Of a DNA stretch of 13,200 nt, positions 5,453 through 13,200 are shown piece by piece. A model generated the notes under the pieces. The model saw nothing but the letters and a program-made list of their open reading frames with translations. It ran no database searches and was not told the DNA's origin. The stretch is taken from NCBI GenBank assembly GCA_965368115.1, contig CBDULQ010000090.1, forward strand, positions 1-13,200, written 5' to 3'. Positions within the stretch are counted from its first letter, which is position 1; the number at the start of each line of letters is the position of its first letter. A program made the translations under genes and the position numbers. The DNA comes from CBDULQ01 sp965368115 (GTDB lineage Bacteria; Pseudomonadota; Gammaproteobacteria; SZUA-229).

Positions 5453-8400
5453 ATGGCGCGCTTTTTTATCGATCGTCCTGTTTTCGCGTGGGTTATTGCG
5501 ATTGTTATTATGCTGGCCGGGATCCTTTCCATCCGTTCCCTGCCCATTGAACAATATCCCAAAGTCGCCCCGCCGACGGTCGCGATTAACGCCAGTTACC
5601 CGGGCGCGTCGGCCGACACGGTCGAAAATTCAGTCACGCAGGTGATCGAACAGCGCCTGACCGGCATCGATCATTTGCGTTACTTCACCTCCAGTAGTGC
5701 CGACGGCTCGATGACTATCACGTTAACGTTCGAGCCGGAGGCTGATCCTGATATCGCGCAGGTGCAAACCCAGAATAAGGTACAGGGAGCGGTCACGCAA
5801 TTACCTCAGGAAGTGCAGGCGTTAGGTGTAACAGTTACGAAATCCAATGATAGCTTTCTTCTGGTTGTTGGTGTTTATTCTGAAGACGGCAGCATGTCGC
5901 AAGGTGAGTTAAGCGATATGCTGGTGAGTACCTTCCGTGAACCGATTTCGCGAGTCAACGGCGTCGGCAATGTTCGCATTTTCGGAGAGCAGCATGCCAT
6001 GCGAATCTGGCTTGATCCGGATAAGCTGTATAGCTATAACCTGACCCCTCTGGATGTGCAACAGGCTATAAAAGCACAAAATATAGACATATCCGCCGGA
6101 CAGCTCGGCGGTATGCCGGCAGTGCAGAGCCAGCAAATTAATGCCACGGTCAAGGCACAGTCTCGCCTGAGCACGGTGGAGGATTTTGAGCGGATTATTT
6201 TACGCGTCAACACCGACGGATCACAGGTGCGCCTGAAAGATGTCGCCAATATCGAGATCGGCTCGGATAGTTATGACCGAATTGTAAGATATAAAAGAAA
6301 GCCCGCTGCCGGACTGGCGATTACGCTCGCGACAGGAGCCAATGCGCTGGAAACCGCGGAGCTGGTGAAGAAGAAAGTCGCTGAGCTTTCCGAATACCTG
6401 CCGGAAGACGTGAAAATCAATTATCCGTTTGATGCAACGCCTTTTATCGAGCTGTCTATTGAATCCGTCGTATATACACTGGTTGAAGCGGTTGTCCTTG
6501 TGTTCTTTGTCATGTTGTTATTTTTGCAGAATCTGCGAGCAACGCTGATACCGACTATCGCTGTACCGGTTGTTTTACTCGGAACCTTCGCAGTGCTTTT
6601 AGCGGCAGGCTTCTCCATCAATGTACTGACCATGTTTGCCATGGTTCTGGCAATTGGGTTGCTGGTGGATGATGCCATCGTAGTGGTGGAAAATGTCGAG
6701 AGAATTATGACTGAGGAAGGCCTGTCACCTATTGAGGCCACACGTAAATCGATGGATCAGATTACCGGTGCGCTGGTTGGTATTGCGCTGGTGCTTTCGA
6801 CCGTCTTCATTCCTATGGCCTTTTTCAGCGGCTCTGCCGGGGCGATTTACCGTCAGTTTTCCATCACCATCGTGGCGGCGATGACGCTGTCAGTGATTGT
6901 TGCACTCATTCTTTCTCCATCCCTGTGCGCAACTATCCTTAAACAGGAAGAAAGCGGAAAACACGGTAGCGAGAAAGGGTTCTTCGCCTGGTTCAATAAG
7001 TATTTCAACAAAAGTCGTGACGGTTACCAGAAAGCCGCATCGGGTATCGCCGCACGTATTAAAAGGTTCTTTATTGTATACGTCCTGCTGGTTGGTGGCC
7101 TGGCTGTCATTTTCATGCAGTTGCCAGGCTCATTCCTGCCTGATGAGGACCAGGGGAATATGTTCCTGATGGTGAATACCCCGCCGGGAGCGACTGCAGA
7201 ACGGACCCTGGAAGCTGTTGAGCAGGTGGAGGATTATTTTCTTGAACAACAACAAGACACCATCGAACACCTGTTTACCGTTGTTGGCTTTAGCTTCGCG
7301 GGCTCGGCACAGAACGCCGCATTCGGTTTCGTTAGCTTAAAAGACTGGGAAGAGCGAACCGAAGAGCATCAAAGCGTTTTTGCGTTGGCGCAGGCAGCCG
7401 GTGGCGCGCTTTATCAGATCAAAGATGCCATGGCCTTCGCTTTCTATCCGCCTCCAATTCGTGAACTGGGTAATTCCTCCGGTTTTGATTTCCAGCTTGT
7501 GGATCGGAGCGGCCTGGGTCATGAAGCCTTGATGAATGCACGCAACCAGCTTCTGGGTGCTGCCGGACAGAATCCAAAACTGGCGCAGGTGCGTCCCAAC
7601 GGACTCAGTGACGTACCACAATTCAAAATCGATATTGATAGTGAAAAAGCGTCGGCGCTCGGGTTGTCTTTAGATGATATCAACCGGACGCTGCAAATCG
7701 CCTGGGGATCCAGTTATGTCAATGACTTCGTCGATAAAGGACGTATCAAACGCGTCTACTTGCAGGCCGATGCGCCGCATCGCATGATGCCGGACGATCT
7801 CGATAACTGGTATGTCCGTAACAGTCAGGGTGAAATGGTGGCGTTTAACACCTTTTCGACCGCAGAATGGACCTATGGCTCACCCAAACTGGAACGTTTC
7901 AGCGGCAACTCTTCCGTGAATATCCAGGGAGCGCCGGCACCTGGCATTAGCACGGGGGTCGCCATGGAAGAAATCCGGAAAATTGTCGATACCTTGCCGG
8001 ATGGCATTGGTCTTGAATGGTATGGCTTGTCTTATGAAGAACGCCAGACCGGATCACAAGCCCCTGCCCTTTATGCACTGTCGATATTGATTGTCTTCCT
8101 GTGTCTGGCCGCCTTGTATGAAAGCTGGGCCGTGCCTTTGGCGGTGATGCTGGTCGTACCTCTGGGTGTGCTGGGCGCCGCAATTGCCGCCTTCACTTTT
8201 GGATTACCCAACGACGTTTATCTACAGGTCGCTCTCCTGACAACAGTGGGCCTGGCGTCGAAAAATGCGATTTTAATCGTGGAATTCGCCAAGAAACTCA
8301 GAGAGGAAGGCCAGAGCTTGATGGAAGCGGTGGCTATCGCAGCACGACAGCGTTTTCGCCCCATCATCATGACTTCCATGGCCTTTATGCTGGGCGTGAC

Positions 8401-8596
8401 GCCATTGGCCCTGTCTAGCGGCGCAGGTGCGGCCAGCCAGAATGCCATAGGCATCACCGTGATGGGTGGTATGGCCGGTGCAACTTTCCTGGCCATCTTC
8501 TTCGTGCCGATGTTTTATGTGGCGGTTGAAAAGATCTTCCATCCTAAGCCATCGAAAACGGATGATAAAAAAGGCGGGACTAATCATGGCGCATAA
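5453..8596 (+). CDS. acrB: RND multidrug efflux permease (AcrB/MexB, HAE-1 family)
   Basis: A 1047-residue proton-driven exporter of the inner membrane, the same length as AcrB (1049) and MexB (1046). The start FFIDRPVFAWV is the family N-terminus. Two halves are visible, each with a large periplasmic loop and six membrane helices. The proton-relay residues are intact: D406 and D407 in TM4 (GLLVDDAIVVVENVERIM) and K937 in TM10 (GLASKNAILIVEFAKK), matching AcrB D407, D408 and K940. The loop ERQTGSQAPALYALS before TM7 and the motif LPGSFLPDEDQGN (about 557-569) are also classical. It takes substrates such as drugs, dyes, detergents or solvents from the periplasm and inner membrane; the actual spectrum cannot be read from sequence. 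AAGGGG lies about 7 bp before the ATG. The end of the gene overlaps the next gene by 11 bp, indicating translational coupling. Confidence 0.97.
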   Translation: MARFFIDRPVFAWVIAIVIMLAGILSIRSLPIEQYPKVAPPTVAINASYPGASADTVENSVTQVIEQRLTGIDHLRYFTSSSADGSMTITLTFEPEADPDIAQVQTQNKVQGAVTQLPQEVQALGVTVTKSNDSFLLVVGVYSEDGSMSQGELSDMLVSTFREPISRVNGVGNVRIFGEQHAMRIWLDPDKLYSYNLTPLDVQQAIKAQNIDISAGQLGGMPAVQSQQINATVKAQSRLSTVEDFERIILRVNTDGSQVRLKDVANIEIGSDSYDRIVRYKRKPAAGLAITLATGANALETAELVKKKVAELSEYLPEDVKINYPFDATPFIELSIESVVYTLVEAVVLVFFVMLLFLQNLRATLIPTIAVPVVLLGTFAVLLAAGFSINVLTMFAMVLAIGLLVDDAIVVVENVERIMTEEGLSPIEATRKSMDQITGALVGIALVLSTVFIPMAFFSGSAGAIYRQFSITIVAAMTLSVIVALILSPSLCATILKQEESGKHGSEKGFFAWFNKYFNKSRDGYQKAASGIAARIKRFFIVYVLLVGGLAVIFMQLPGSFLPDEDQGNMFLMVNTPPGATAERTLEAVEQVEDYFLEQQQDTIEHLFTVVGFSFAGSAQNAAFGFVSLKDWEERTEEHQSVFALAQAAGGALYQIKDAMAFAFYPPPIRELGNSSGFDFQLVDRSGLGHEALMNARNQLLGAAGQNPKLAQVRPNGLSDVPQFKIDIDSEKASALGLSLDDINRTLQIAWGSSYVNDFVDKGRIKRVYLQADAPHRMMPDDLDNWYVRNSQGEMVAFNTFSTAEWTYGSPKLERFSGNSSVNIQGAPAPGISTGVAMEEIRKIVDTLPDGIGLEWYGLSYEERQTGSQAPALYALSILIVFLCLAALYESWAVPLAVMLVVPLGVLGAAIAAFTFGLPNDVYLQVALLTTVGLASKNAILIVEFAKKLREEGQSLMEAVAIAARQRFRPIIMTSMAFMLGVTPLALSSGAGAASQNAIGITVMGGMAGATFLAIFFVPMFYVAVEKIFHPKPSKTDDKKGGTNHGA

Positions 8597-10016
8597 ACCT
8601 TTTATCACACTCTTTGCTGCAGTGACGTTATCCGGTTGCACCATGATTCCTGAATATACGCAACCTGAATTCTCGGCGGCGAAAAACTGGGAATCGGTGC
8701 CAGGCTATGAGGTGCCGGCCGGTGGGCAGCTTGCCACACAGATGGCGTGGACGGAATTTTTCTTATCACCGGATGTTCACCTGATCATTGCAACGGCGCT
8801 GGAAAATAATAGGCATCTGAAAACCGCTGCCTTGAATATTGCAGAAGCTCGGGCGCTTTACCGAATCGAACGCGCCGATCTTTACCCCAGATTGAATCTG
8901 AATAGCAATGCCACTATCAGTAAAAGCTCGGATGAAAGCAGTTCAACAGGGCGTGCAAATAAAACCGAGTTATATGAAGCCAATCTGGGTGTCGCTTATG
9001 AGCTGGATTTGTTCGGCAGAATTCGTAGTAATAATGAAGCCGCAATCAATGCCTATCTTGCGACACAAGAAGCGCACAATGTTATCCGCAATGCCTTGAT
9101 CGCAGAAACCGCTAATGCCTATTTTCAGCTCCTGGCCGACCAGAGGCTTTTATTACTGACTCAAAAAACATTGCAGGCACAGCAAAGTACCTACGACATT
9201 CTGTCGCAAAGCCTGGAAAAAGGTTTCTCTACCGCACAGGATGTTGCGAGAGTTGTCACCGCCATTGAGACCGCGAGAGTCAATCTTCACCAATATAACC
9301 GTCTGGTTGCACAGGATAAAAATGCGCTCTTCTTATTAATGGGCATTCCGCAGGACAATGAGTTCCTGCCGAAAACGACGCTAGACGAAATCATGATTAA
9401 GGACAATCTCGAACCCGGCCTGCCCTCGGAGATATTATTGATGCGCCCCGATATTCGTCAGGCTGAATACGAACTGCTATCTCGCAATGCAAACATCGGC
9501 GCAGCCAGAGCTGCATTCTTTCCCAGTATTTCCCTGACGGGCACATATGGCTTTGCCAGCCAGGACCTGGGAGAACTTTTCTCCAGCGGTGCAAGAGGCG
9601 CCTGGGCCTTTATACCCCAGGTCACCTTGCCGATCTTCCAGGGTGGAAGCAACAGGGCAAATCTGAAACTGGCAGAAATTCGTAAGGAAAAAGCGGTCGT
9701 GAACTATGAACAAGCGATCCAGACGGCTTTTCGCGAAGTATCCGACGGCCTCGCTGCCCGCGAAACCCTCGACGAGCAACTCAAGGCGCAGAATCGTCTC
9801 GTGGACGCCGCACAAAAAGTACATGATATTTCCAATGCGCGCTATAACGCCGGGATTGATAGCTTCTTAAGTGTTCTTGACTCGCAGCGCGAACTTTACG
9901 CTTTCCAGCAGCAGAAAATCCTGGTCGAGCGCGAGCGCTTGTTCAATCTGGTGAATCTTTATAAGGTTCTCGGCGGCGGCAGCATGAACACAGAACAACT
10001 GAGCGACTTACCTTAG
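8586..10016 (+). CDS. Outer-membrane efflux lipoprotein (OprM/NodT family)
   Basis: A 476-residue outer-membrane factor forming the trimeric exit duct of the pump. It begins with a lipoprotein signal peptide ending in the lipobox LSGC, with Cys18 as the lipidated residue. Two similar OEP halves follow (about 60-250 and 260-460). Family signatures visible are AYELDLFGRIRSNNEAA (about 137-153), LLMRPDIRQAEYELLSRNANIGAARAAFFP in the second half, and GIDSFLSVLDSQRELYAFQQ near the end. An in-frame upstream ATG at 8466 exists, but I chose 8586: it places the signal peptide and lipobox correctly, and the longer form would be 40 residues inside the permease gene. The start overlaps the permease end by 11 bp. 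No good terminator is visible in the short convergent gap to the LysR gene. Confidence 0.95.
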   Translation: MAHKPFITLFAAVTLSGCTMIPEYTQPEFSAAKNWESVPGYEVPAGGQLATQMAWTEFFLSPDVHLIIATALENNRHLKTAALNIAEARALYRIERADLYPRLNLNSNATISKSSDESSSTGRANKTELYEANLGVAYELDLFGRIRSNNEAAINAYLATQEAHNVIRNALIAETANAYFQLLADQRLLLLTQKTLQAQQSTYDILSQSLEKGFSTAQDVARVVTAIETARVNLHQYNRLVAQDKNALFLLMGIPQDNEFLPKTTLDEIMIKDNLEPGLPSEILLMRPDIRQAEYELLSRNANIGAARAAFFPSISLTGTYGFASQDLGELFSSGARGAWAFIPQVTLPIFQGGSNRANLKLAEIRKEKAVVNYEQAIQTAFREVSDGLAARETLDEQLKAQNRLVDAAQKVHDISNARYNAGIDSFLSVLDSQRELYAFQQQKILVERERLFNLVNLYKVLGGGSMNTEQLSDLP

Positions 10017-10099
10017 CAACTGCTAAAACAGAATCAGGTGGTGTTATATTGTTTACATCGGGAGGTCAGTCGATTACTTCAATCTGGCCGATTATATCT

Positions 10100-10996
10100 T
10101 CAGTGACCGGAAAATGATGCCTTTAACTGTTGCGTAATCCGATCAACAAACGCCCTCACCCGAACCGGCATCAGCCGTGAATGAGGATAAACCACACTCA
10201 CCGGCAACGGTGGTGGTTCGAATTCTTCCAGCACATACGCCAGTCTCCCCTGCTTCACCAGGTCTTCAACCTGATAGGACAGAAACTTGCCGTATCCCAG
10301 TCCCTGTGTGCAGGCGTCGATGGCGGCATCGATCAGGTTGCAGACAAAACGATCCCGGGTCGGGATGGTGATCTGCTTACCGTTTTTATAAAAATGCCAG
10401 CCTGGGCCTGGAGCCAGTGCGGTGACGCGTATGCAGTTGGCCTCGATTAGCTCTTCGGGTTGTTTTAATGGATTTTGTTGAATCAGTTCCGGGCTGGCGC
10501 AGAGGACCTGGCGGATTTCGCCCACCGGGCGGGCGATCATCGAAGAGTCGTCGAGGGGGCCGATGCGAATAGCCACATCGATGCCTTCGTCCACCATGTT
10601 GACTACGCGATCGAGCAGCAACAGTTTGATATTGATCTGGCTGTAGTCGCTCATGAATCCGGTGAGGATCGGGCTCACGCGCATTTTGCCGAACATGACC
10701 GGAGCGGTGATGGTGAGCTGACCGGCGGGTTCGCTGCGGCGGTCGGTTAGTGCGTGCTCGGCTTCTTCGATGGTGGACAGAATCTGTCGACACTGCTGCA
10801 GATAAAAATGCCCCTCGTCGGTTAAGGTGCTTTTGCGCGTGGTGCGATTCATTAAACGCACATTCATCGATTCTTCCAGCGCCGCGAGCGCCCTCACCAC
10901 TGTCGGCAAGGACGTGCCCAGCACTTCGGCGGCGGCGGTCAGGCTACCGCTATCGACGATCTGCACGAAGGTTTTCATGGTCTGCAGCTTATCCAT
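10100..10996 (-). CDS. LysR-family transcriptional regulator
   Basis: A 298-residue LysR-type regulator, standard for the family. The N-terminal winged helix-turn-helix spans about residues 1-60 (MDKLQTMKTFVQIVDSGSLTAAAEVL, then NRTTRKSTLTDEG). A linker helix and two alpha/beta co-inducer lobes follow (about 90-295), including TITAPVMFGKMRVSPIL and DVAIRIG. It belongs to the MDKLQ...F group of LysR proteins that act mostly on a divergent neighbour. The adjacent divergent genes encode a DsrE-family protein and a PNPOx-like flavoprotein, and the gap carries a perfect inverted repeat, so these are its probable targets. The inducer cannot be deduced. An internal Met7 is an alternative start, but the family N-terminus favours Met1. 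No clear ribosome site is seen. Confidence 0.92.
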   Translation of the reverse strand: MDKLQTMKTFVQIVDSGSLTAAAEVLGTSLPTVVRALAALEESMNVRLMNRTTRKSTLTDEGHFYLQQCRQILSTIEEAEHALTDRRSEPAGQLTITAPVMFGKMRVSPILTGFMSDYSQINIKLLLLDRVVNMVDEGIDVAIRIGPLDDSSMIARPVGEIRQVLCASPELIQQNPLKQPEELIEANCIRVTALAPGPGWHFYKNGKQITIPTRDRFVCNLIDAAIDACTQGLGYGKFLSYQVEDLVKQGRLAYVLEEFEPPPLPVSVVYPHSRLMPVRVRAFVDRITQQLKASFSGH

Positions 10997-11025
10997 AGCT
11001 GGATATTACTTCATATAATGTAGTA

Positions 11026-11051
11026 ATTAAATACATATTTGAGTATTTAAT
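11026..11051. promoter_or_regulatory. Perfect inverted repeat, candidate LysR operator
   Basis: ATTAAATAC (11026-11034) and GTATTTAAT (11043-11051) are perfect 9-bp arms around an 8-bp spacer. The core is ATAC-N8-GTAT, close to the T-N11-A type sites bound by LysR proteins (ATAC-N7-GTAT is common). It lies in the divergent gap, 30 bp from the LysR start and 75 bp before the DsrE-family gene. A perfect TATAAT is present at 11014-11019 (+ strand), but with only a poor -35 19 bp upstream, so promoter positions are uncertain. Confidence 0.6.
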
Positions 11052-11125
11052 GATGAGTGCTTCACTAATATGCTGTGTCTCACGGTAACCGCCGTATTGC
11101 ATTCAAAGACACAGGAGAAGTGATT

Positions 11126-11500
11126 ATGAAAGCCGCCATCATTATTTTGTCCGACCCGCATTCGGGATCAGAAGAAGCCCTTGGCCGGGCCTTTAACGGT
11201 CTGGCCGTTGCCTATGATTTTCGCGAACAGGGCAGCGAGGTGAATATTTATTTTGCCGGTACCGGCACGCGCTGGATCAAAACGCTCAGCAGCCCCGATC
11301 ATCCCGTTCATGGACTGTTCGAAACAGTGAAGGATTCGGTGGTCGGCGCATCCTGCGGATGTGCCGATGTATTCGGCGCTACCGACGATATCAAGGCCTC
11401 CCCTTTCAACCTGGTCAGCGAAAACCAGGTGCCCGGAACCTCCGGCCTGCCCAGCACACACCAGCTGCTGGCCGAGGGTTACCAGGTGCTGGTTTTTTAA
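11126..11500 (+). CDS. DsrE-family protein
   Basis: A 124-residue DsrE-like protein. It opens with a beta strand and turn (MKAAIIILSDPHSGSEEALGR) and contains a mid-protein YFAGTGTRW segment (42-50), the family's Rossmann-like core. Members transfer sulfur or form hetero-oligomers (DsrEFH, TusBCD). The likely reactive residues are the pair C77 and C79 in SCGCADVFGA (76-85), near the position of the catalytic cysteine in DsrE. I chose the ATG at 11126, not 11075, because AGGAG lies 8 bp upstream (11113-11117) and this Met directly begins the conserved fold; the longer form adds 17 unconserved residues. It is encoded divergently from a LysR gene and ahead of a PNPOx-like flavoprotein. A role in sulfur or peroxide-type redox chemistry is inference; the substrate is unknown. 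Confidence 0.82.
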   Translation: MKAAIIILSDPHSGSEEALGRAFNGLAVAYDFREQGSEVNIYFAGTGTRWIKTLSSPDHPVHGLFETVKDSVVGASCGCADVFGATDDIKASPFNLVSENQVPGTSGLPSTHQLLAEGYQVLVF

Positions 11501-11510
11501 TGCCTGCTCT

Positions 11511-11538
11511 GTTCAGCCGCTGATGTCGGCGGCTGAAC
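11511..11538 (+). other. Strong intergenic hairpin
   Basis: GTTCAGCCGC (11511-11520) and GCGGCTGAAC (11529-11538) pair perfectly over 10 bp around an 8-nt loop. No T-run follows, so it is not a standard terminator. It sits 10 bp after the DsrE-family stop and 34 bp before the PNPOx-like start, a location that suits an mRNA processing or stability element, or partial attenuation. Confidence 0.6.
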
Positions 11539-11572
11539 AACCATCAATGACAGACTCGACCGGGAGAGCATC

Positions 11573-12523
11573 ATGAAGCCCAAAGACACCCCTTTCCATG
11601 ACGGTGAACGGCGTGTGCAGGAACGTGCCGGTGAAACGCCCCAGGCGCAACGCAGTGCGTCCGTCATTTCCTCCACGATTATGAAAGCCGCACTGTCCTT
11701 TCTCGGGCAACAAGATCTGCTGGCCGTCGGTAGTCTGGATACGGACGGCAATCCCTGGGCATCAGTGCTGCTGGGGGAGCCGGGTTTCGTGAGTGCGCAG
11801 GATGAACAAACCGTGTTACTGGATAACAGTCAGGAGCTGTCTTCACCGCATGACCCGTTATGGGGAAACATTCACCAGGGCGCGGATATCGGTATGTTAG
11901 CCATCGACCTGATGACGCGCCGTCGATTGCGCATCAACGGTCACATGCAACCGTTGCACGATTCACTTGAGCCGGGCACGGGGCCGGTATTCATCATGTC
12001 GGTCGACCAGGCTTACCCCAACTGTCCCCGATACATCCAGAAGCGACAGCTTTCACTGGTAGCCGGTTCAGACACTCGCTGCGGAGCGAACGAGACGCGA
12101 GGCACTGTGCTCAATGATGAACAGATGCAGCTGATTAACGCCGCAGATACCTTTTTTGTCGCCAGTGCCAACCCGGGTCAGGGTGTCGATGTATCCCATC
12201 GCGGCGGTAACCCGGGCTTCGTGCAGGCGCTGGATCGCAATCGACTGCGCATACCGGATTATCGCGGTAACAGCCTGTTCAATACCTTGGGTAACTTTAG
12301 CGCCTATCCCCGCGCCGGGCTGATGTTCATTGATTTTCAACACGGCCGCAGTCTGCAGATGACCGGTGAGGTCAGCATATTATGGGACCAGGAGGATATG
12401 GGCCATCCAACCGGCGGCACCCATCGCTACTGGGAGATGATGATTAGCCGTTGGATCGAGACATTACTCCCGCGGGCGCTGCGGAGCGAACTGATTGAAA
12501 CATCGCCCCATAATCCAGGTTAG
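11573..12523 (+). CDS. Pyridoxamine 5'-phosphate oxidase-like (PNPOx-fold) flavoprotein
   Basis: A 316-residue protein of the PNPOx-like split-barrel group, resembling the FMN-dependent PPOX-class DR_2398 family. The start FHDGERRVQERAG (8-20) is typical. A first barrel includes LLAVGSLDTDGNPWAS (49-64) and MTRRRLRINGHM (114-125). A linker with YPNCPRYIQKR (148-158) contains Cys151. A second barrel includes FFVASANP (194-201) and AGLMFIDFQHGRSLQMTGEV (248-267). In these proteins FMN or a related cofactor binds between barrels, but no enzyme reaction can be assigned here. Some relatives carry a C-terminal ferredoxin-reductase domain, which this one lacks. GGGAG lies about 6 bp before the ATG. 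It probably shares the LysR-controlled transcript with the DsrE gene and may be its redox partner. Confidence 0.85.
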   Translation: MKPKDTPFHDGERRVQERAGETPQAQRSASVISSTIMKAALSFLGQQDLLAVGSLDTDGNPWASVLLGEPGFVSAQDEQTVLLDNSQELSSPHDPLWGNIHQGADIGMLAIDLMTRRRLRINGHMQPLHDSLEPGTGPVFIMSVDQAYPNCPRYIQKRQLSLVAGSDTRCGANETRGTVLNDEQMQLINAADTFFVASANPGQGVDVSHRGGNPGFVQALDRNRLRIPDYRGNSLFNTLGNFSAYPRAGLMFIDFQHGRSLQMTGEVSILWDQEDMGHPTGGTHRYWEMMISRWIETLLPRALRSELIETSPHNPG

Positions 12524-12777
12524 CGGGATTACTTAATATAACGGTGCGGCTGTGTGGATATCCGGTTTCTACTATCTGGGATTCACGTGCTTTTAATTGA
12601 GATTGATAGAGTCAAACGGTAGTATGGGCGCCCTTGATAATAAATATTAGTCACTGGTGTCAGGCTCGATTTATCCTGCTCTAAAGCGCCGACTGCTTGG
12701 TAATTGTTGGCTATATATCGCGATAAATATTGGGTCTGAACCGGTAAAGCAATCATCAAAGCTCAGATTTAGAAGGG
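12524..12777. other. Gap without identified gene
   Basis: This 254-bp stretch is more A+T-rich by eye than the preceding gene. It contains the palindrome TATCGCGATA (12716-12725) but no convincing terminator, promoter or open reading frame. A short frame from 12657 was judged spurious because it overlaps the lipoprotein start and shows no family-like sequence. Confidence 0.4.
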
Positions 12778-13200
12778 ATGCTTATATACTTGGATCGTAT
12801 TTTTATTGTCTTATTGGCTTTTGGCCTTTCAGGTTGCGTGAATACAGGTAATCAGCGAACCGGTCAATTAGATATCGAGATCTGGCAATCGAATACCAGA
12901 GTCGACATCGAGAATAATGTTGCAAACATGAAGAACGAGCCTTTCGAAATCAGGTTTGCTTTCAAAGACTCTCTCTATGTTCTTGTCAACAGCAACGATT
13001 CCGACGAGTCATTCAAGCAGGCTCTCAATAATGCACCTGTCAACGAGATCGAAGGTTTCAAAACGACGGCAATGGCTGAATATCCGGGAAACCCGGAGGA
13101 ATGGATTATATTAAGTCATTACTCGCCGGCATTGATGTACTATTCAGATAATCAACGGCACAGATGTAACAGAATTGAGAGAAATAATAATGACATAACC
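12778..13200 (+). CDS. Lipoprotein, 3' truncated by the window edge (unknown function)
   Basis: An open frame of 141 codons runs without a stop to the end of the window. Its first 20 residues form a lipoprotein signal peptide: an Arg (R7), a hydrophobic stretch IFIVLLAFGLSG, and lipobox LSGC with Cys20. After lipidation the protein would be anchored in the outer membrane or periplasm. The mature part is hydrophilic and shows no motif I recognise; it contains QLDIEIWQSNTRVDIENN and an acidic, asparagine-rich middle. Start choice is uncertain. AGAAGGG (12771-12777) is immediately next to the ATG at 12778, which is too tight, while a TTG at 12790 with 12 bp spacing is an alternative that keeps the signal peptide. 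The gene continues beyond the right edge, so length and family remain open. Confidence 0.6.
   Translation, partial: MLIYLDRIFIVLLAFGLSGCVNTGNQRTGQLDIEIWQSNTRVDIENNVANMKNEPFEIRFAFKDSLYVLVNSNDSDESFKQALNNAPVNEIEGFKTTAMAEYPGNPEEWIILSHYSPALMYYSDNQRHRCNRIERNNNDIT

Noticed and set aside
8466..8585. Longer N-terminus for the outer-membrane factor
   Set aside because: It would bury the lipoprotein signal peptide 40 residues inside the protein.
11075..11125. Longer N-terminus for the DsrE-family protein
   Set aside because: AGGAG at 11113-11117 lies within the extension and correctly spaced for the ATG at 11126.
12657..12851. Open frame of 64 codons before the right-edge lipoprotein
   Set aside because: It begins with a non-ATG codon, lacks a ribosome site and overlaps the lipoprotein signal-peptide region in another frame; composition is not protein-like.

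Overview
The window looks like chromosomal DNA of a gammaproteobacterium with nitrogen-oxide and sulfur metabolism, perhaps a sulfur-oxidising or denitrifying relative of the Chromatiales. This is inferred from family content only: an NnrS-like membrane protein, hemerythrins and DUF2249, DsrC- and DsrE-family proteins, and a MexAB/AcrAB-type RND pump. There is no rRNA, tRNA, CRISPR array, transposase or integrase.

Region 1 (1-2651, + strand) is a tight five-gene cluster: a MIP18/DUF59 Fe-S assembly factor, a DUF2249 protein, an NnrS-like polytopic membrane protein and two different hemerythrin-domain proteins. Such genes usually accompany nitric-oxide or denitrification loci, so the cluster is probably the downstream part of an NO/anaerobic-respiration operon whose start lies left of the window. 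Region 2 (2652-3300) is a single-gene unit with its own promoter and a rho-independent terminator. It encodes a DsrC/TusE-family protein that keeps the inner tail cysteine but lacks the essential C-terminal one.

Region 3 (3501-10016) is a complete tripartite multidrug efflux locus. A TetR/AcrR-type repressor (- strand) diverges from an adaptor - permease - outer-membrane lipoprotein operon. The 137-bp intergenic region holds two overlapping, oppositely directed sigma70-like promoters, with one palindromic operator inside both spacers, which suggests one repressor shuts off both directions.

Region 4 (10100-12523) is a LysR regulator (- strand) diverging from a two-gene unit: a small DsrE-family protein with a Cys-Gly-Cys motif and a PNPOx-like flavoprotein that appears to contain two split-barrel units. 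A perfect 9-bp inverted repeat in the divergent gap is a strong LysR-operator candidate, and a perfect 10-bp hairpin separates the two target genes. Region 5 (12524-13200) has a 254-bp gap with no evident gene, then the 5' part of a lipoprotein gene that runs off the right edge.

I found no clear new defence or mobile system. The most unusual items are the DsrC homologue without its C-terminal cysteine and the LysR/DsrE/PNPOx module.
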